Source: Cysteiniphilum litorale
Lineage (GTDB): Bacteria > Pseudomonadota > Gammaproteobacteria > Francisellales > Francisellaceae
Direction of reading: 5' to 3'
NCBI RefSeq assembly: GCF_003428165.1
Contig: NZ_QLIQ01000026.1
Span: 1 to 43,617 of the forward strand
DNA length: 43,617 bases
Positions 7,426 through 14,753 of the stretch are shown here, piece after piece; the first letter of the stretch is position 1, and each line of letters starts with the position of its first letter. The position numbers and the translations under genes are program-made. Under the pieces are notes generated by a model. That model did no database searches. It worked only from the letters and a program-made list of their open reading frames with translations, and had not been told where the DNA came from.

Positions 7426-7839
7426 ATGGAGGAGTTAACACTATCAGTAGGCTACAAAATGATTCGTAATGTGGTTGGCGAGAAATACGCTGATATCATT
7501 TACGATGTGGCGTGCACCAATAAGCGTAATAAAATCTACTTTCCGATGTATGCCAATAAATCCTGTGGTGCGCTTAAAAAAGTATTGCCGCATGATGTGC
7601 TTAGAAAGCTTTCTGATCACTTTGGCGGTCAAGCTATCTATGTGCGAAAAGATAATTTAAAGATTGATGACGCTAAGGAAAAAGAATGGGCGGCACGCAC
7701 TCTAGCTAAAGCCGGAGCAACTGCCGATACCATCGCCAGAGTGCTAGGCGTGACTAAAAAGACGGTGCTTAATTGTTATGTTGAGCAGAGAGTAAAGCCC
7801 GTTGATAAGAGCGGTCAACGGCAGTTGTGTTTGTTTTGA
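7426..7839 (+). CDS. Mor-like transcription activator, candidate late-gene regulator
   Basis: A 137-residue protein similar in layout to the Mor/C activators of phage Mu (Mor family, PF08765). It has an N-terminal helical dimerisation part and a central GGQAIYVRKDN segment, matching the G-G-x-x-I-Y-V-P strand of Mor. A C-terminal helix-turn-helix follows, seen as ARTLAKAGATADTIARVLGVTKKTVLNCYV. Mor-type proteins bind upstream of weak -10 promoters and recruit RNA polymerase. This is the last regulator before the late genes, so it is the best candidate to act at the repeated CACAAACT-N17-TAyaaT elements. GGAGGG precedes the ATG. The family match is by eye and the target assignment is inference. 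Confidence 0.65.
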   Translation: MEELTLSVGYKMIRNVVGEKYADIIYDVACTNKRNKIYFPMYANKSCGALKKVLPHDVLRKLSDHFGGQAIYVRKDNLKIDDAKEKEWAARTLAKAGATADTIARVLGVTKKTVLNCYVEQRVKPVDKSGQRQLCLF

Positions 7840-7854
7840 ATAGATGGTGTCGTA

Positions 7855-8814
7855 ATGTTCTTTTTAAAAGATAAAAATTTTGCTACATTCTCACCTATAA
7901 AAGTTTTTTTGCAAAATGGAAGTGGTAGGGTGCAACAGGAGTTCGCAGAAAGCATAGATGATTTTGAGGTGGTATTTGGTGGCGCAAATACAATAGATGC
8001 TGAGATATTTTCCAAGTTGATTAAGGACACTATTGGCTTAGTTCGAGAGAGCGCAAAAGTGGTTGACCCTAGCTGTTTTGTTAGACTTGAGATTAAAGCA
8101 AATGAGCAAGGCAGCTTTAAAACAATCATTGACGTGATCACAAAATATATTCCTGATATACTAGCATGCACATCAATTGCAAATGAAGTTCTGCAAGGAT
8201 TTGTCAACTTCCTCCAAATTAAAAAGCATTTGAAAGGCAGAAAAGCTAAGGATATTACCTATAATGATGAAAGTGCATTGATAAAAAATGCAGAGAATGC
8301 GGTCTTTGAGGTGCCTAAAAATATAGGTGAAGCGTTTTTTGAAAATAATAAAATTGATCAATTAACCATCCAGTTTATTAATAATGTCGCAAGCAGTGAT
8401 CGTAGTCACGTGTCTGTGAGCACAAAGTCTCAAAATATTGAAATCGTTAGTAAAGATTACCACGAAATGTCCCAAGCAGTAGTTGAGAATGTTTATAACA
8501 CTGTCAAGATGGAGCCATTAGAAGTAGAGTTAGCATTAAAAAAACCAGACCTTCTTGGCTCATCAAAGTGGGAGTTTGTTTATAATAATAAGAAAATTGA
8601 AGCAAGTGTTTTAGATAAGAAATTTATAGGGAAAGTGCAAGAAGGCGAGATTCGCCGCCTTTATGCAGGTGTTAAAGTTCCTTGTATAATGCAGATGGAA
8701 TATGATTTGAATTCAAAAGGTGAGATTGTTGCAAATAGCGATAAATACACTGTTTTAGAGGTAACGGGTCATATTATTGAGCCCGAGAATAAAAAACAGT
8801 CTGAGTTGTTTTAG
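7855..8814 (+). CDS. Unknown protein, 319 aa, possible prophage cargo
   Basis: Not recognised. The N-terminal part is alpha-beta with FEVVFGGANTIDAEIFSKLIKDTIGLVRESAK, then a basic strand and a hydrophobic helical stretch at about 95-125 (YIPDILACTSIANEVLQGFVNFLQI) followed by a lysine-rich turn. Residues 180-319 are mainly beta, with E-x-E-L-A and Y-x-V-L-E-V-T-G strands. The layout (G-x-x-x-I/L-x-x-x-x-x near the start, an amphipathic hairpin, then a beta domain) resembles unnamed proteins found in mobile elements, but I cannot name a family. It lies between the Mor-like activator (15 bases upstream) and hicB (convergent, four-base overlap), a typical place for accessory genes. Base composition looks more AT-rich than the flanking phage genes. 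Confidence 0.6.
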   Translation: MFFLKDKNFATFSPIKVFLQNGSGRVQQEFAESIDDFEVVFGGANTIDAEIFSKLIKDTIGLVRESAKVVDPSCFVRLEIKANEQGSFKTIIDVITKYIPDILACTSIANEVLQGFVNFLQIKKHLKGRKAKDITYNDESALIKNAENAVFEVPKNIGEAFFENNKIDQLTIQFINNVASSDRSHVSVSTKSQNIEIVSKDYHEMSQAVVENVYNTVKMEPLEVELALKKPDLLGSSKWEFVYNNKKIEASVLDKKFIGKVQEGEIRRLYAGVKVPCIMQMEYDLNSKGEIVANSDKYTVLEVTGHIIEPENKKQSELF

Positions 8815-9221
8815 ATAACCCTGATGTCTAAATGTTTATCAAAAGCACCCAAAGCCTGCTCGATTGCTTCAATCTTAGAGCGATAACGCAGATTGAATAG
8901 TCTATCTAAATTTGATGGCGCGATCCCTATTTTACTAGCAATGTCTGTTTTTTTAAGGTTAGACGCTAACCATTCGTTATAAAGATATACTTTGGCAGCC
9001 AGACCAACTGGTAAGGTAATGTAATCGACGCCAATATTTTGAGGTATTGGAATGGGCTTTTTATCTTCAATATAAAAATCAAAGGCAGAGACAAGCGCAT
9101 CAGCTGCTTGGGTATGCAATTCTGTTAGCTTCTCAACAGTTGTCACTGCCTCGGGCACATCAGGGAATGTAACTAAGTACTCGCCGTTGCTATCTTCTTG
9201 AATATTAATATTATATTTCAT
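8811..9221 (-). CDS. hicB: HicB antitoxin with C-terminal DNA-binding domain
   Basis: The start at 9221 is preferred because GAGGTGA lies five bases upstream; an in-frame ATG at 9236 would add five residues. The 136-residue product has the partially degraded RNase-H-like HicB fold (YLVTFPDVPEAVT then a helix ADALVSAFDFYIED) and a C-terminal helix-turn-helix (ASNLKKTDIASKIGIAPSNLDRLFNLRYRSKIEAIEQAL). HicB neutralises HicA and represses the operon. The gene follows hicA closely. The paired palindromes at 9448-9496 are probably its operators. Confidence 0.92.
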   Translation of the reverse strand: MKYNINIQEDSNGEYLVTFPDVPEAVTTVEKLTELHTQAADALVSAFDFYIEDKKPIPIPQNIGVDYITLPVGLAAKVYLYNEWLASNLKKTDIASKIGIAPSNLDRLFNLRYRSKIEAIEQALGAFDKHLDIRVI

Positions 9222-9235
9222 CAGGTCACCTCGCA

Positions 9236-9415
9236 TTATTTCAAATCTAGGTCTTTCTTTATTTTTTCAACCAACCCTTTACCGATTTCTTTTGCACCAT
9301 GGTCAGGGAAGATGGTCTGGCGTCCATTTAAATATACTTTGAAATGGCTGCCTTTTGCTTTTTTGAATGTCGCGCCATTGTCTTTTAACCATTTTCTAAA
9401 CTCACTGTACTTCAT
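9236..9415 (-). CDS. hicA: HicA mRNA interferase toxin
   Basis: A 59-residue HicA toxin. The sequence reads MKYSEFRKWLKDNGATF, then KGSHFKVYLNGR and FPDHGAKEIGKGLV, the complete family pattern with catalytic His24 in G-S-H-F. HicA has a double-stranded-RNA-binding-like fold and cleaves mRNA independently of ribosomes. It is upstream of hicB on the reverse strand, in the usual toxin-first order. The pair sits at the boundary between the early and head modules and is prophage cargo, likely giving stabilisation or phage defence. Confidence 0.92.
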   Translation of the reverse strand: MKYSEFRKWLKDNGATFKKAKGSHFKVYLNGRQTIFPDHGAKEIGKGLVEKIKKDLDLK

Positions 9416-9447
9416 TCAATGACGCTCCGTGCTTGCTATATTTTTAG

Positions 9448-9496
9448 TTTATCAAAAATGATAAAAACGTCAAGGAAAAATTATCAAAAATGATAA
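9448..9496 (-). promoter_or_regulatory. Twin palindromic operators of hicAB
   Basis: TTATCAAAAATGATAA occurs twice, at 9449-9464 and 9481-9496. Each copy is a perfect inverted repeat (TTATCA, four A, TGATAA), and the two centres are 32 bases apart, close to three helical turns. They lie just upstream of hicA on the reverse strand, where HicB dimers would bind and repress. Assignment to HicB is inference. Confidence 0.7.
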
Positions 9497-9519
9497 ATAT
9501 TTCATGCTAAATAAATATA

Positions 9520-9563
9520 GGGTTAATATGGGGTGATTGGTCGACTACCCCATATTAAAACCC
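9520..9563. repeat. Long interrupted inverted repeat
   Basis: The left arm GGGTTAATATGGGGT (9520-9534) pairs with the right arm ACCCCATATTAAAACCC (9547-9563), with two extra A in the right arm and a 12-base loop. It lies between the hicAB operators and the candidate late promoter. No T-run follows on either strand, so it is not a standard terminator; a protein-binding site or a cruciform is possible. Confidence 0.5.
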
Positions 9564-9630
9564 TTGTAGTGTATGGCTTTGCATTGCGTATGATAAAAGC
9601 GACAATCACTCTACATTTCATAAGACATTG

Positions 9631-9661
9631 CACAAACTGCTAGACAGTCACTTGCTACAAT
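9631..9661 (+). promoter_or_regulatory. Candidate late promoter (copy 2), upstream of the terminase genes
   Basis: CACAAACT (9631-9638), 17 bases, TACAAT (9656-9661). It comes directly after the reverse-strand hicAB cassette and upstream of the whole head operon, exactly where a phage late promoter is expected. The distance to the terS start is about 120 bases and includes a terminator-like hairpin at 9722-9750. Confidence 0.65.
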
Positions 9662-9784
9662 CCCTGATATCAAAGGCTTTAAGGTACTTCCGGAGGCTTG
9701 AAAGCGGGCAGGTTTGATACGCGCAGAAAACACTTTCTGCGTGGTTTTTTGAGTTTGGGGTTTAGGTTTAGTTACGGGGATTAG
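9662..9784 (+). other. Untranslated leader before terS; possible cos region or short RNA
   Basis: No gene is visible here. Transcription from the promoter at 9631 would begin near 9668 and meet the hairpin at 9722-9750, giving an RNA of roughly 80 bases, or a leader if the hairpin is read through. The block around 9688-9710 is GC-rich compared with its surroundings and holds a TCCGGA palindrome. In phages with lambda-like terminases the cohesive-end site often lies just upstream of terS, so this is a candidate, with low confidence. Confidence 0.35.
9722..9750 (+). terminator. Rho-independent terminator-like hairpin in the late leader
   Basis: CGCAGAAA (9722-9729), loop ACAC, TTTCTGCG (9734-9741), then TGG and a run of six T at 9745-9750. 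The stem is a perfect 8 bp. It lies between the late promoter and terS rather than after a gene, which suggests either attenuation/antitermination control of the late operon or the end of a small RNA. Confidence 0.7.
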
Positions 9785-10336
9785 ATGCCGACAATAATCA
9801 AGGGGAATATTGTTACACGACAGCAAGCAGCTGATACTTTTGGCTTTGACGTTATTACAATTGATAACTGGGTGAGGCGTGGTTGCCCATATGTTAAAAA
9901 AGGTGGACGTGGTAAAGCGTGGTCATTTAATACAGCGGATTTATTTAAGTGGCGTTTACAAGAAGAAGCACAAAGAAAAGCCAATAAATATGATGACTTA
10001 CAAAATGGCGAGGAGCTTGACTTAAAGATTAAGATCGCACGTTTACGCTTAACCGATGCCCAAGCTGAAAACGAAGAAATCAAAGCGCGATTGGCATCTA
10101 GTAAAGCAATCGATGCTGAGCAGTTAGAGCATGCGTTGGCAGAAGTGCTAGGCATGATGCGCAATAAACTATTAGGTATTCCCGAACGTGTTGAAACCAC
10201 GTTAGTAGGCGAAACCGATAAAGACGTGTTCAAAAAAATCCTCACTGCCGAGCTTAAAGATGCGATGTATGCCGCATGCGATGGTATTGATGAAACATTA
10301 GATAAACTAACCACAGGAGAACAGAATAATGATTGA
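9785..10336 (+). CDS. Terminase small subunit (Nu1-like)
   Basis: A 183-residue terminase small subunit of the lambda Nu1/DUF1441 type, which recognises the packaging site on phage DNA. The N-terminal winged helix is clear: VTRQQAADTFGFDVITIDNWVRRGCPYVKKGGRGKAW, then FNTADLFKW. The middle is a long helix with KIKIARLRLTDAQAENEEIKARL, and the C-terminal part should bind the large subunit. GGGGATTAG precedes ATG 9785. It is the first gene of the head operon and overlaps the next gene by eight bases. Confidence 0.85.
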   Translation: MPTIIKGNIVTRQQAADTFGFDVITIDNWVRRGCPYVKKGGRGKAWSFNTADLFKWRLQEEAQRKANKYDDLQNGEELDLKIKIARLRLTDAQAENEEIKARLASSKAIDAEQLEHALAEVLGMMRNKLLGIPERVETTLVGETDKDVFKKILTAELKDAMYAACDGIDETLDKLTTGEQNND

Positions 10337-10643
10337 TATGAATGAAGAAAATGACTTGATTCCAAACATTGCCGAAATAAAAGAACGAGCGTATGTTGAT
10401 GCTTTGCATCTTTCTGGCTTAAGGTATGCGTCCCTGAGTGGGCAGTTATATACGACAACAACTAAATTTACAGAACTGTTTAGATCAATATTATCTGAAA
10501 AAGACGCTGATAGAGAGATTCTAGTGGACTATGTTGAAACGCTACCGCGAGATGTTGCCGTGATGATTATTGGTGATTTACTTGTGACAGATGACATTAC
10601 ACACGCAGAATACCAAAGACTTGAAAGCATTATTTTTGACTAA
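10329..10643 (+). CDS. Hypothetical protein between terS and terL
   Basis: Unrecognised 104-residue acidic, mainly helical protein (REILVDYVETLPRDVAVMIIGDLLVTDDITHAEYQRLESI). CAGGAGAACAGAATA precedes ATG 10329, giving a good ribosome site; ATG 10338 is an alternative. The gene lies inside the packaging operon and its end overlaps the longest reading of terL by 53 bases. A packaging accessory role is possible from position alone. Confidence 0.55.
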   Translation: MIDMNEENDLIPNIAEIKERAYVDALHLSGLRYASLSGQLYTTTTKFTELFRSILSEKDADREILVDYVETLPRDVAVMIIGDLLVTDDITHAEYQRLESIIFD

Positions 10644-12444
10644 CGTGCTATCTGAACTAATCAAGCAAACCTTTGAACAGCACTTTAAGCCAGTTAAAGA
10701 CATGGGCATTAGTGACTGGTCAGAGTCACATGTTTATTTGCCTGCGGGCACGTCTGCCGTGCCTGGCAGATGGCGCACTATTGAATACCAAAAAGGGGTG
10801 TTTGAGGCGATTGAAAATCCCAAGGTCAATAAGATTACCTTAATGTTTGGGGCACAGTTAGGTAAAACCTCAATACTTAACAACAGCTTGGGTTACTATA
10901 TTCAACATCAACCAGAATCACAGATTGTGATGCAGCCGTCAGAGTCGGATGTTAAAACTTGGCTTGAAACAAAGTTCAACCCGATGGTAGACAACTGCCC
11001 AAGTATACGCGATTGCTTAGCAAAGCCGCGCGGACGTGAGGGCGTTAATAATCAAAAGATGAAATCCTATCATGGTGGCTTTTTAATGCTCAGTTGGTCA
11101 GGCTCACCCAATACCATGCGCGGACGTTCAGCACCGAAGATTTATGCCGATGAGGTTGACGGTTATGAGCGCACCAGTGAGGGGCATCCTGTTAATTTGT
11201 TGTGGCAACGTGCGGCAACCTTTGGCAGTAAGCGCAAGCTATTAATCACGAGCACACCAACGCACAAAGGTGCATCTTTTGTTGAGATGAGTTATCTATC
11301 AGGCGATCAGCGGCAATACTATGTGCCATGCCCGCATTGTGAGGAATATCAAACGCTTAAGTGGGCAAATGTTACATGGCACAGTGACAAAGGCAAGCAT
11401 GATATACACAGCGCGCATTATACGTGTGAACATTGTGGCAGCTTAATCAATGATGGGCAAAAACTTGCGATGCTGCGTAAAGGGCAATGGCGGGCAAATA
11501 TGGCGTTTACTGGGCATGCCAGTTTCCATTTAAACGAGCTGTACAGTCCGTTTAGAACCTTTGCTGATATTGTTGAATCGTTCTTAGAGAAAAAACAAAC
11601 GGGTGATTTAAAAACCTTTGTTAATGTATCTCTTGCCGAAACGTGGGAGGAGGAAGGTGAGCAGGTCGAAGCAGGCAGTTTACTTGCCCGCGTTGAGCAT
11701 TGGCAAGCCTTGCCAGAAGGTGTTGCTTTAATCACCGCAGGCATTGATGTGCAGCAGGATAGAATCGAGCTGCAAGCCGTTGGTTGGGGTGTAGATGAAG
11801 AGAGTTGGGTTATTGATTACAAAATCTTTCATGGTGAAACCAGTGAGGATGAGGTTTGGCGTGAGTTGACACAATTTCTAACTTGTAAGCGTTACTTACA
11901 TGTTTGCGGTAAACAATTACCTATATCCTTTGCCTGTTTGGATACTGGTGGCACCAATAACATGACATCAAAAGCATATGACTATGTGCGCCATAGTCGA
12001 ATTGGTTTGCCGTTTGCGATTAAGGGGCGCGGTGGTGAGCATCCCTTTGTATCCGCACCCAGTCGTAAGCGTGTGCCCAATAAAAAAGCCTTTGATTTAT
12101 ATAACATTGGCACCGATGAGGGCAAAAGTATTTTATACAATCGCTTAAAGCTCAGTGATAGCCAAGGCGCTAGCGTGATCCACTTTGATGCTAATATTTG
12201 TGATGAGCGCTATTTTGGGCAGTTGACCGCTGAAAAGCGTTTGCTGCGTTATCAAAAAGGATTCCCCAAATACGAATGGCACAATGTTGCCCCTGATAAG
12301 CGCAACGAGGCGTTAGATACCTATATCTACGCACTGGCTGCATTAAGAATTACGAATATTGATTTGAACTTAAAACTGCAGCAGTTATTGAAAGAAACAA
12401 AGAAGCTCAAGAAAGTGAGCACTAAAAAAGGCTATAAGCTTTAA
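10591..12444 (+). CDS. Terminase large subunit (lambda gpA-like)
   Basis: A 617-residue packaging ATPase and nuclease of the GpA family (PF05876). The ATPase part shows the adapted Walker A region FGAQLGKTS near residue 90 and a KIYADEVDGYE Walker B around 190, with the typical R-G-R-S-A-P-K-I upstream. A zinc-finger-like C-x-x-C pair (CPHCEEY, then CEHCG) follows, and the nuclease part begins with TAGIDVQQDRIE, whose Asp would bind metal. The start is uncertain: ATG 10591 overlaps the previous gene, while GTG 10645 starts just after its stop; neither has a strong ribosome site. Confidence 0.93.
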   Translation: MTLHTQNTKDLKALFLTNVLSELIKQTFEQHFKPVKDMGISDWSESHVYLPAGTSAVPGRWRTIEYQKGVFEAIENPKVNKITLMFGAQLGKTSILNNSLGYYIQHQPESQIVMQPSESDVKTWLETKFNPMVDNCPSIRDCLAKPRGREGVNNQKMKSYHGGFLMLSWSGSPNTMRGRSAPKIYADEVDGYERTSEGHPVNLLWQRAATFGSKRKLLITSTPTHKGASFVEMSYLSGDQRQYYVPCPHCEEYQTLKWANVTWHSDKGKHDIHSAHYTCEHCGSLINDGQKLAMLRKGQWRANMAFTGHASFHLNELYSPFRTFADIVESFLEKKQTGDLKTFVNVSLAETWEEEGEQVEAGSLLARVEHWQALPEGVALITAGIDVQQDRIELQAVGWGVDEESWVIDYKIFHGETSEDEVWRELTQFLTCKRYLHVCGKQLPISFACLDTGGTNNMTSKAYDYVRHSRIGLPFAIKGRGGEHPFVSAPSRKRVPNKKAFDLYNIGTDEGKSILYNRLKLSDSQGASVIHFDANICDERYFGQLTAEKRLLRYQKGFPKYEWHNVAPDKRNEALDTYIYALAALRITNIDLNLKLQQLLKETKKLKKVSTKKGYKL

Positions 12445-12473
12445 CAAGGGTAGACTTATCAAAGTGAGTATAT

Positions 12474-12845
12474 TTATAAGCCTGTTTTTTTTGAGAACTC
12501 ATTATCTAACTTTATACGATCGAGAAGTTCTTGCTCTTCTTTATCAGGAAGGCGATATTTATGAATAACGTCCATTGTATGTCGAATTTGTGAAATGTCA
12601 GATTCGATTTCACCTATGCTGCAACAGTTCTCAGATATTTGGTCATATGTGTCTGCAATATGGCTCAATAATTCAGTTTGCTTTTTTAGCATCTCAGCAT
12701 TTTGACTTTGAAAATAACACAGCTGGTCTAAACTCTTGCGGATTTTGGAAAAACTATAAAATAGAGTAAAGATAAGAATTACGAGCAAATAGCTGATTTC
12801 ATTTTCTACTAAGGAATTAAGAAAATTATGCAATATATCATACAT
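12474..12845 (-). CDS. Single-pass membrane protein with coiled coil, reverse-strand cargo
   Basis: A 123-residue protein with one strong membrane helix (about residues 18-33, YLLVILIFTLFYSF) and a long cytoplasmic coiled coil (about 35-85), followed by a charged tail. It is transcribed against the late operon, between terL and the joiner gene, as prophage cargo genes often are. A TTGAAA-N16-TATTCT promoter reads toward it at about 12890-12917, so it can be expressed in the lysogen. The function is unknown; single-pass membrane proteins of this kind are sometimes superinfection-exclusion factors. Confidence 0.55.
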   Translation of the reverse strand: MYDILHNFLNSLVENEISYLLVILIFTLFYSFSKIRKSLDQLCYFQSQNAEMLKKQTELLSHIADTYDQISENCCSIGEIESDISQIRHTMDVIHKYRLPDKEEQELLDRIKLDNEFSKKTGL

Positions 12846-12947
12846 GACGATAGCACCTCTTTGGTATTTGAAGCAAATTTTGAATTAAGAATAGATTTTA
12901 AAAATAAATTTTCAAACTTTTAGCTTGCTTTACTTCAAAACAATTTA

Positions 12948-12978
12948 CACAAACTCTCTCTATCCCTACGCATACAAT
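12948..12978 (+). promoter_or_regulatory. Candidate late promoter (copy 3), before the joiner and portal genes
   Basis: CACAAACT (12948-12955), 17 bases, TACAAT (12973-12978), with the -10 box about 25 bases from the chosen start at 13003. It follows the reverse-strand gene at 12474-12845 and so would restart forward transcription of the head genes after that insertion. Confidence 0.65.
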
Positions 12979-13002
12979 ATCCTTATTAAAGATGGGGGTC
13001 TT

Positions 13003-13260
13003 ATGCTTTTTATGGATATTGAAACAGAATTAGCGCAGAAATATGCTGAATTAGAGGGCATTCGCGCATCAATCAATAAAGCGATTAGTAATGCGCATAT
13101 TGGCACATATAGCGCTGCGGGTAATTCGGTTACCTATCGCGAGATGAAAGACTTGCGTGCGGAAGAATCACGGCTTGTCTTTGCAATTAATCAGTTGGAG
13201 CTTATTCAGCAAGGTAAAAAAGCAAATAGCTTTATGTCAACAGGGTTTAGGGTGCGCTAA
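13003..13260 (+). CDS. gpW-like head-to-tail joining protein
   Basis: ATG 13003 is chosen because GGGGG lies six bases upstream; a longer reading from 12925 would cover the promoter. The 85-residue product has the lambda gpW layout: an N-terminal helix (LAQKYAELEGIRASINKAI), a small beta turn (SVTYREMKDLRAEESRL), and a second helix (VFAINQLELIQQ). gpW completes the filled head before tail joining. Its place directly before the portal gene, overlapping it by one base, is the lambda order. Confidence 0.75.
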   Translation: MLFMDIETELAQKYAELEGIRASINKAISNAHIGTYSAAGNSVTYREMKDLRAEESRLVFAINQLELIQQGKKANSFMSTGFRVR

Positions 13261-14753
13261 TGGGGTTATTATCACTTTTTAAACAAGATAAAACAAAAGC
13301 ACAGCATGCGCTGCAGCGCAAGACATACAACGTTATGCAAAAGCGGATGTATGAGGCAGCGCGCTCCAATCTGGTACGGGATATTTTCTCAGGTGGTGAT
13401 ATTGATGAGATGATTGAATCACAATCAAGCGCCATTTTGCGCCGTGCGCGTGAGGCGTATGCCAATAATGATTACGTCAAAGGCTATATTTCAATGGCGT
13501 GCACCAACATTATTGGGCACAAAGGCATTCGCATTCAGTGTAAAAGCAAGAGTGACGCGTTAAACAATAAGGTTGAGCTTAGCTTTTCTCGTTGGGCACG
13601 TCGTGGGCGCTGTGATGTCACTGGGCAGTTATCATTGATCGATGTGCAATTATCTTGCGTGCGTTCGTTGTTGCGTGATGGTGAGTTTTTTGTGCTTAAA
13701 CACGTGATTGATGGGCAGTTGCAATTGCAATTAATTGACAGTGGGCGCATTGATGTGACCAAACGTGCAACATTAAGCAATGGTAATAAGGTGATTAATG
13801 GCGTTGAATTAAACCACTATGGCAAACCGCAAGCCTATTATTTAGTTGATGACGATGGCGCTGAAACGACACGCATTGCTGCTCAAAATGTCATTCATGG
13901 TTTTATTTCTGAATATATCGGACAAAAGCGGGGTATTTCAACGATTGCTACGGCGTTAATTCGCCTAGGGTTATTAAAAGAGTTTGAAACCGCAGCAGTG
14001 GACAATGCGCGAAGTAATGCCAAATCAATGGGCTTTTTCAAAAAGCCTGAAGGGGTGATTGATTATGAGCAGTTTGCCGATCGTGATGGGGAAGCCAGTG
14101 ACGAGTTTAGTATTCAAACCTTAGACGATGCTGCGCGCTTTCACGTAATTGAAGCAGGTTACGATTTTACGGGATTTGATGCGCAATTCCCAAGCACCAA
14201 CTTTGCCCCTTTTAAAGAGTCAATTTTAAAGGCGATTAGCTCAAGCTTAGGCTATGGCGTTAATTACATTAATCTGGGTAATGATCTAAAGGGTGTCAGT
14301 TATTCAAGTGCCAGACAAGGCTTGTTAAGCGAGCGCGATGCGTGGCGTATGCTGCAAACTTTGCTGATTGATACGTTGATGCGCCCAGTGTTTGAAAGTT
14401 GGTTAGAGGTTGAGTATGCCAGTGGTAGGTTGGGTAATATCAGCGTATTAAGTTTTGATAGTTTAATCGATAGCGTACGTTTTCAAACGCGCGCGTGGGC
14501 GTGGATTGATCCATTGAAAGATGCCAAGGGCACCACGGAAAGCATTAATAATCACACGATCAGTTTATCACAAGCCATTTTAGATGCCGGTGGTGATCCC
14601 GAGGATACCTTAAACCAGATTGCGATGGATAACGAACGCCTAAAAGAGCTCGGTATTGTCATGCAGAGTGTGCCTGATGACAATAATGAGATGAATATTC
14701 AAAAGCAGATAGAGGATGGAATAAGTAATGCAGAATTATATCAAGACGATTAA
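13260..14753 (+). CDS. Portal protein (lambda gpB family)
   Basis: A 497-residue lambda-type portal protein (PF05136) forming the DNA entry ring at one head vertex. Visible family features are the N-terminal R-A-R-E-A-Y-A-N-N-D-Y-V-K-G segment, I-x-G-H-K-G-I-R-I-Q, the R-D-G-E-F-F segment, the G-R-I-D-V strand, and the GVSYSSARQGLLSERDAWR segment. Length is normal. It starts by overlap with the joiner stop (TAATG), and its end overlaps the next gene by 26 bases. Confidence 0.93.
   Translation: MGLLSLFKQDKTKAQHALQRKTYNVMQKRMYEAARSNLVRDIFSGGDIDEMIESQSSAILRRAREAYANNDYVKGYISMACTNIIGHKGIRIQCKSKSDALNNKVELSFSRWARRGRCDVTGQLSLIDVQLSCVRSLLRDGEFFVLKHVIDGQLQLQLIDSGRIDVTKRATLSNGNKVINGVELNHYGKPQAYYLVDDDGAETTRIAAQNVIHGFISEYIGQKRGISTIATALIRLGLLKEFETAAVDNARSNAKSMGFFKKPEGVIDYEQFADRDGEASDEFSIQTLDDAARFHVIEAGYDFTGFDAQFPSTNFAPFKESILKAISSSLGYGVNYINLGNDLKGVSYSSARQGLLSERDAWRMLQTLLIDTLMRPVFESWLEVEYASGRLGNISVLSFDSLIDSVRFQTRAWAWIDPLKDAKGTTESINNHTISLSQAILDAGGDPEDTLNQIAMDNERLKELGIVMQSVPDDNNEMNIQKQIEDGISNAELYQDD

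Noticed and set aside
9611-10461. Reverse-strand open frames before and opposite terS
   Set aside because: They overlap the late promoter, terminator and the clear terS gene, and show low-complexity Ser/Ala-rich sequence typical of an antisense shadow.
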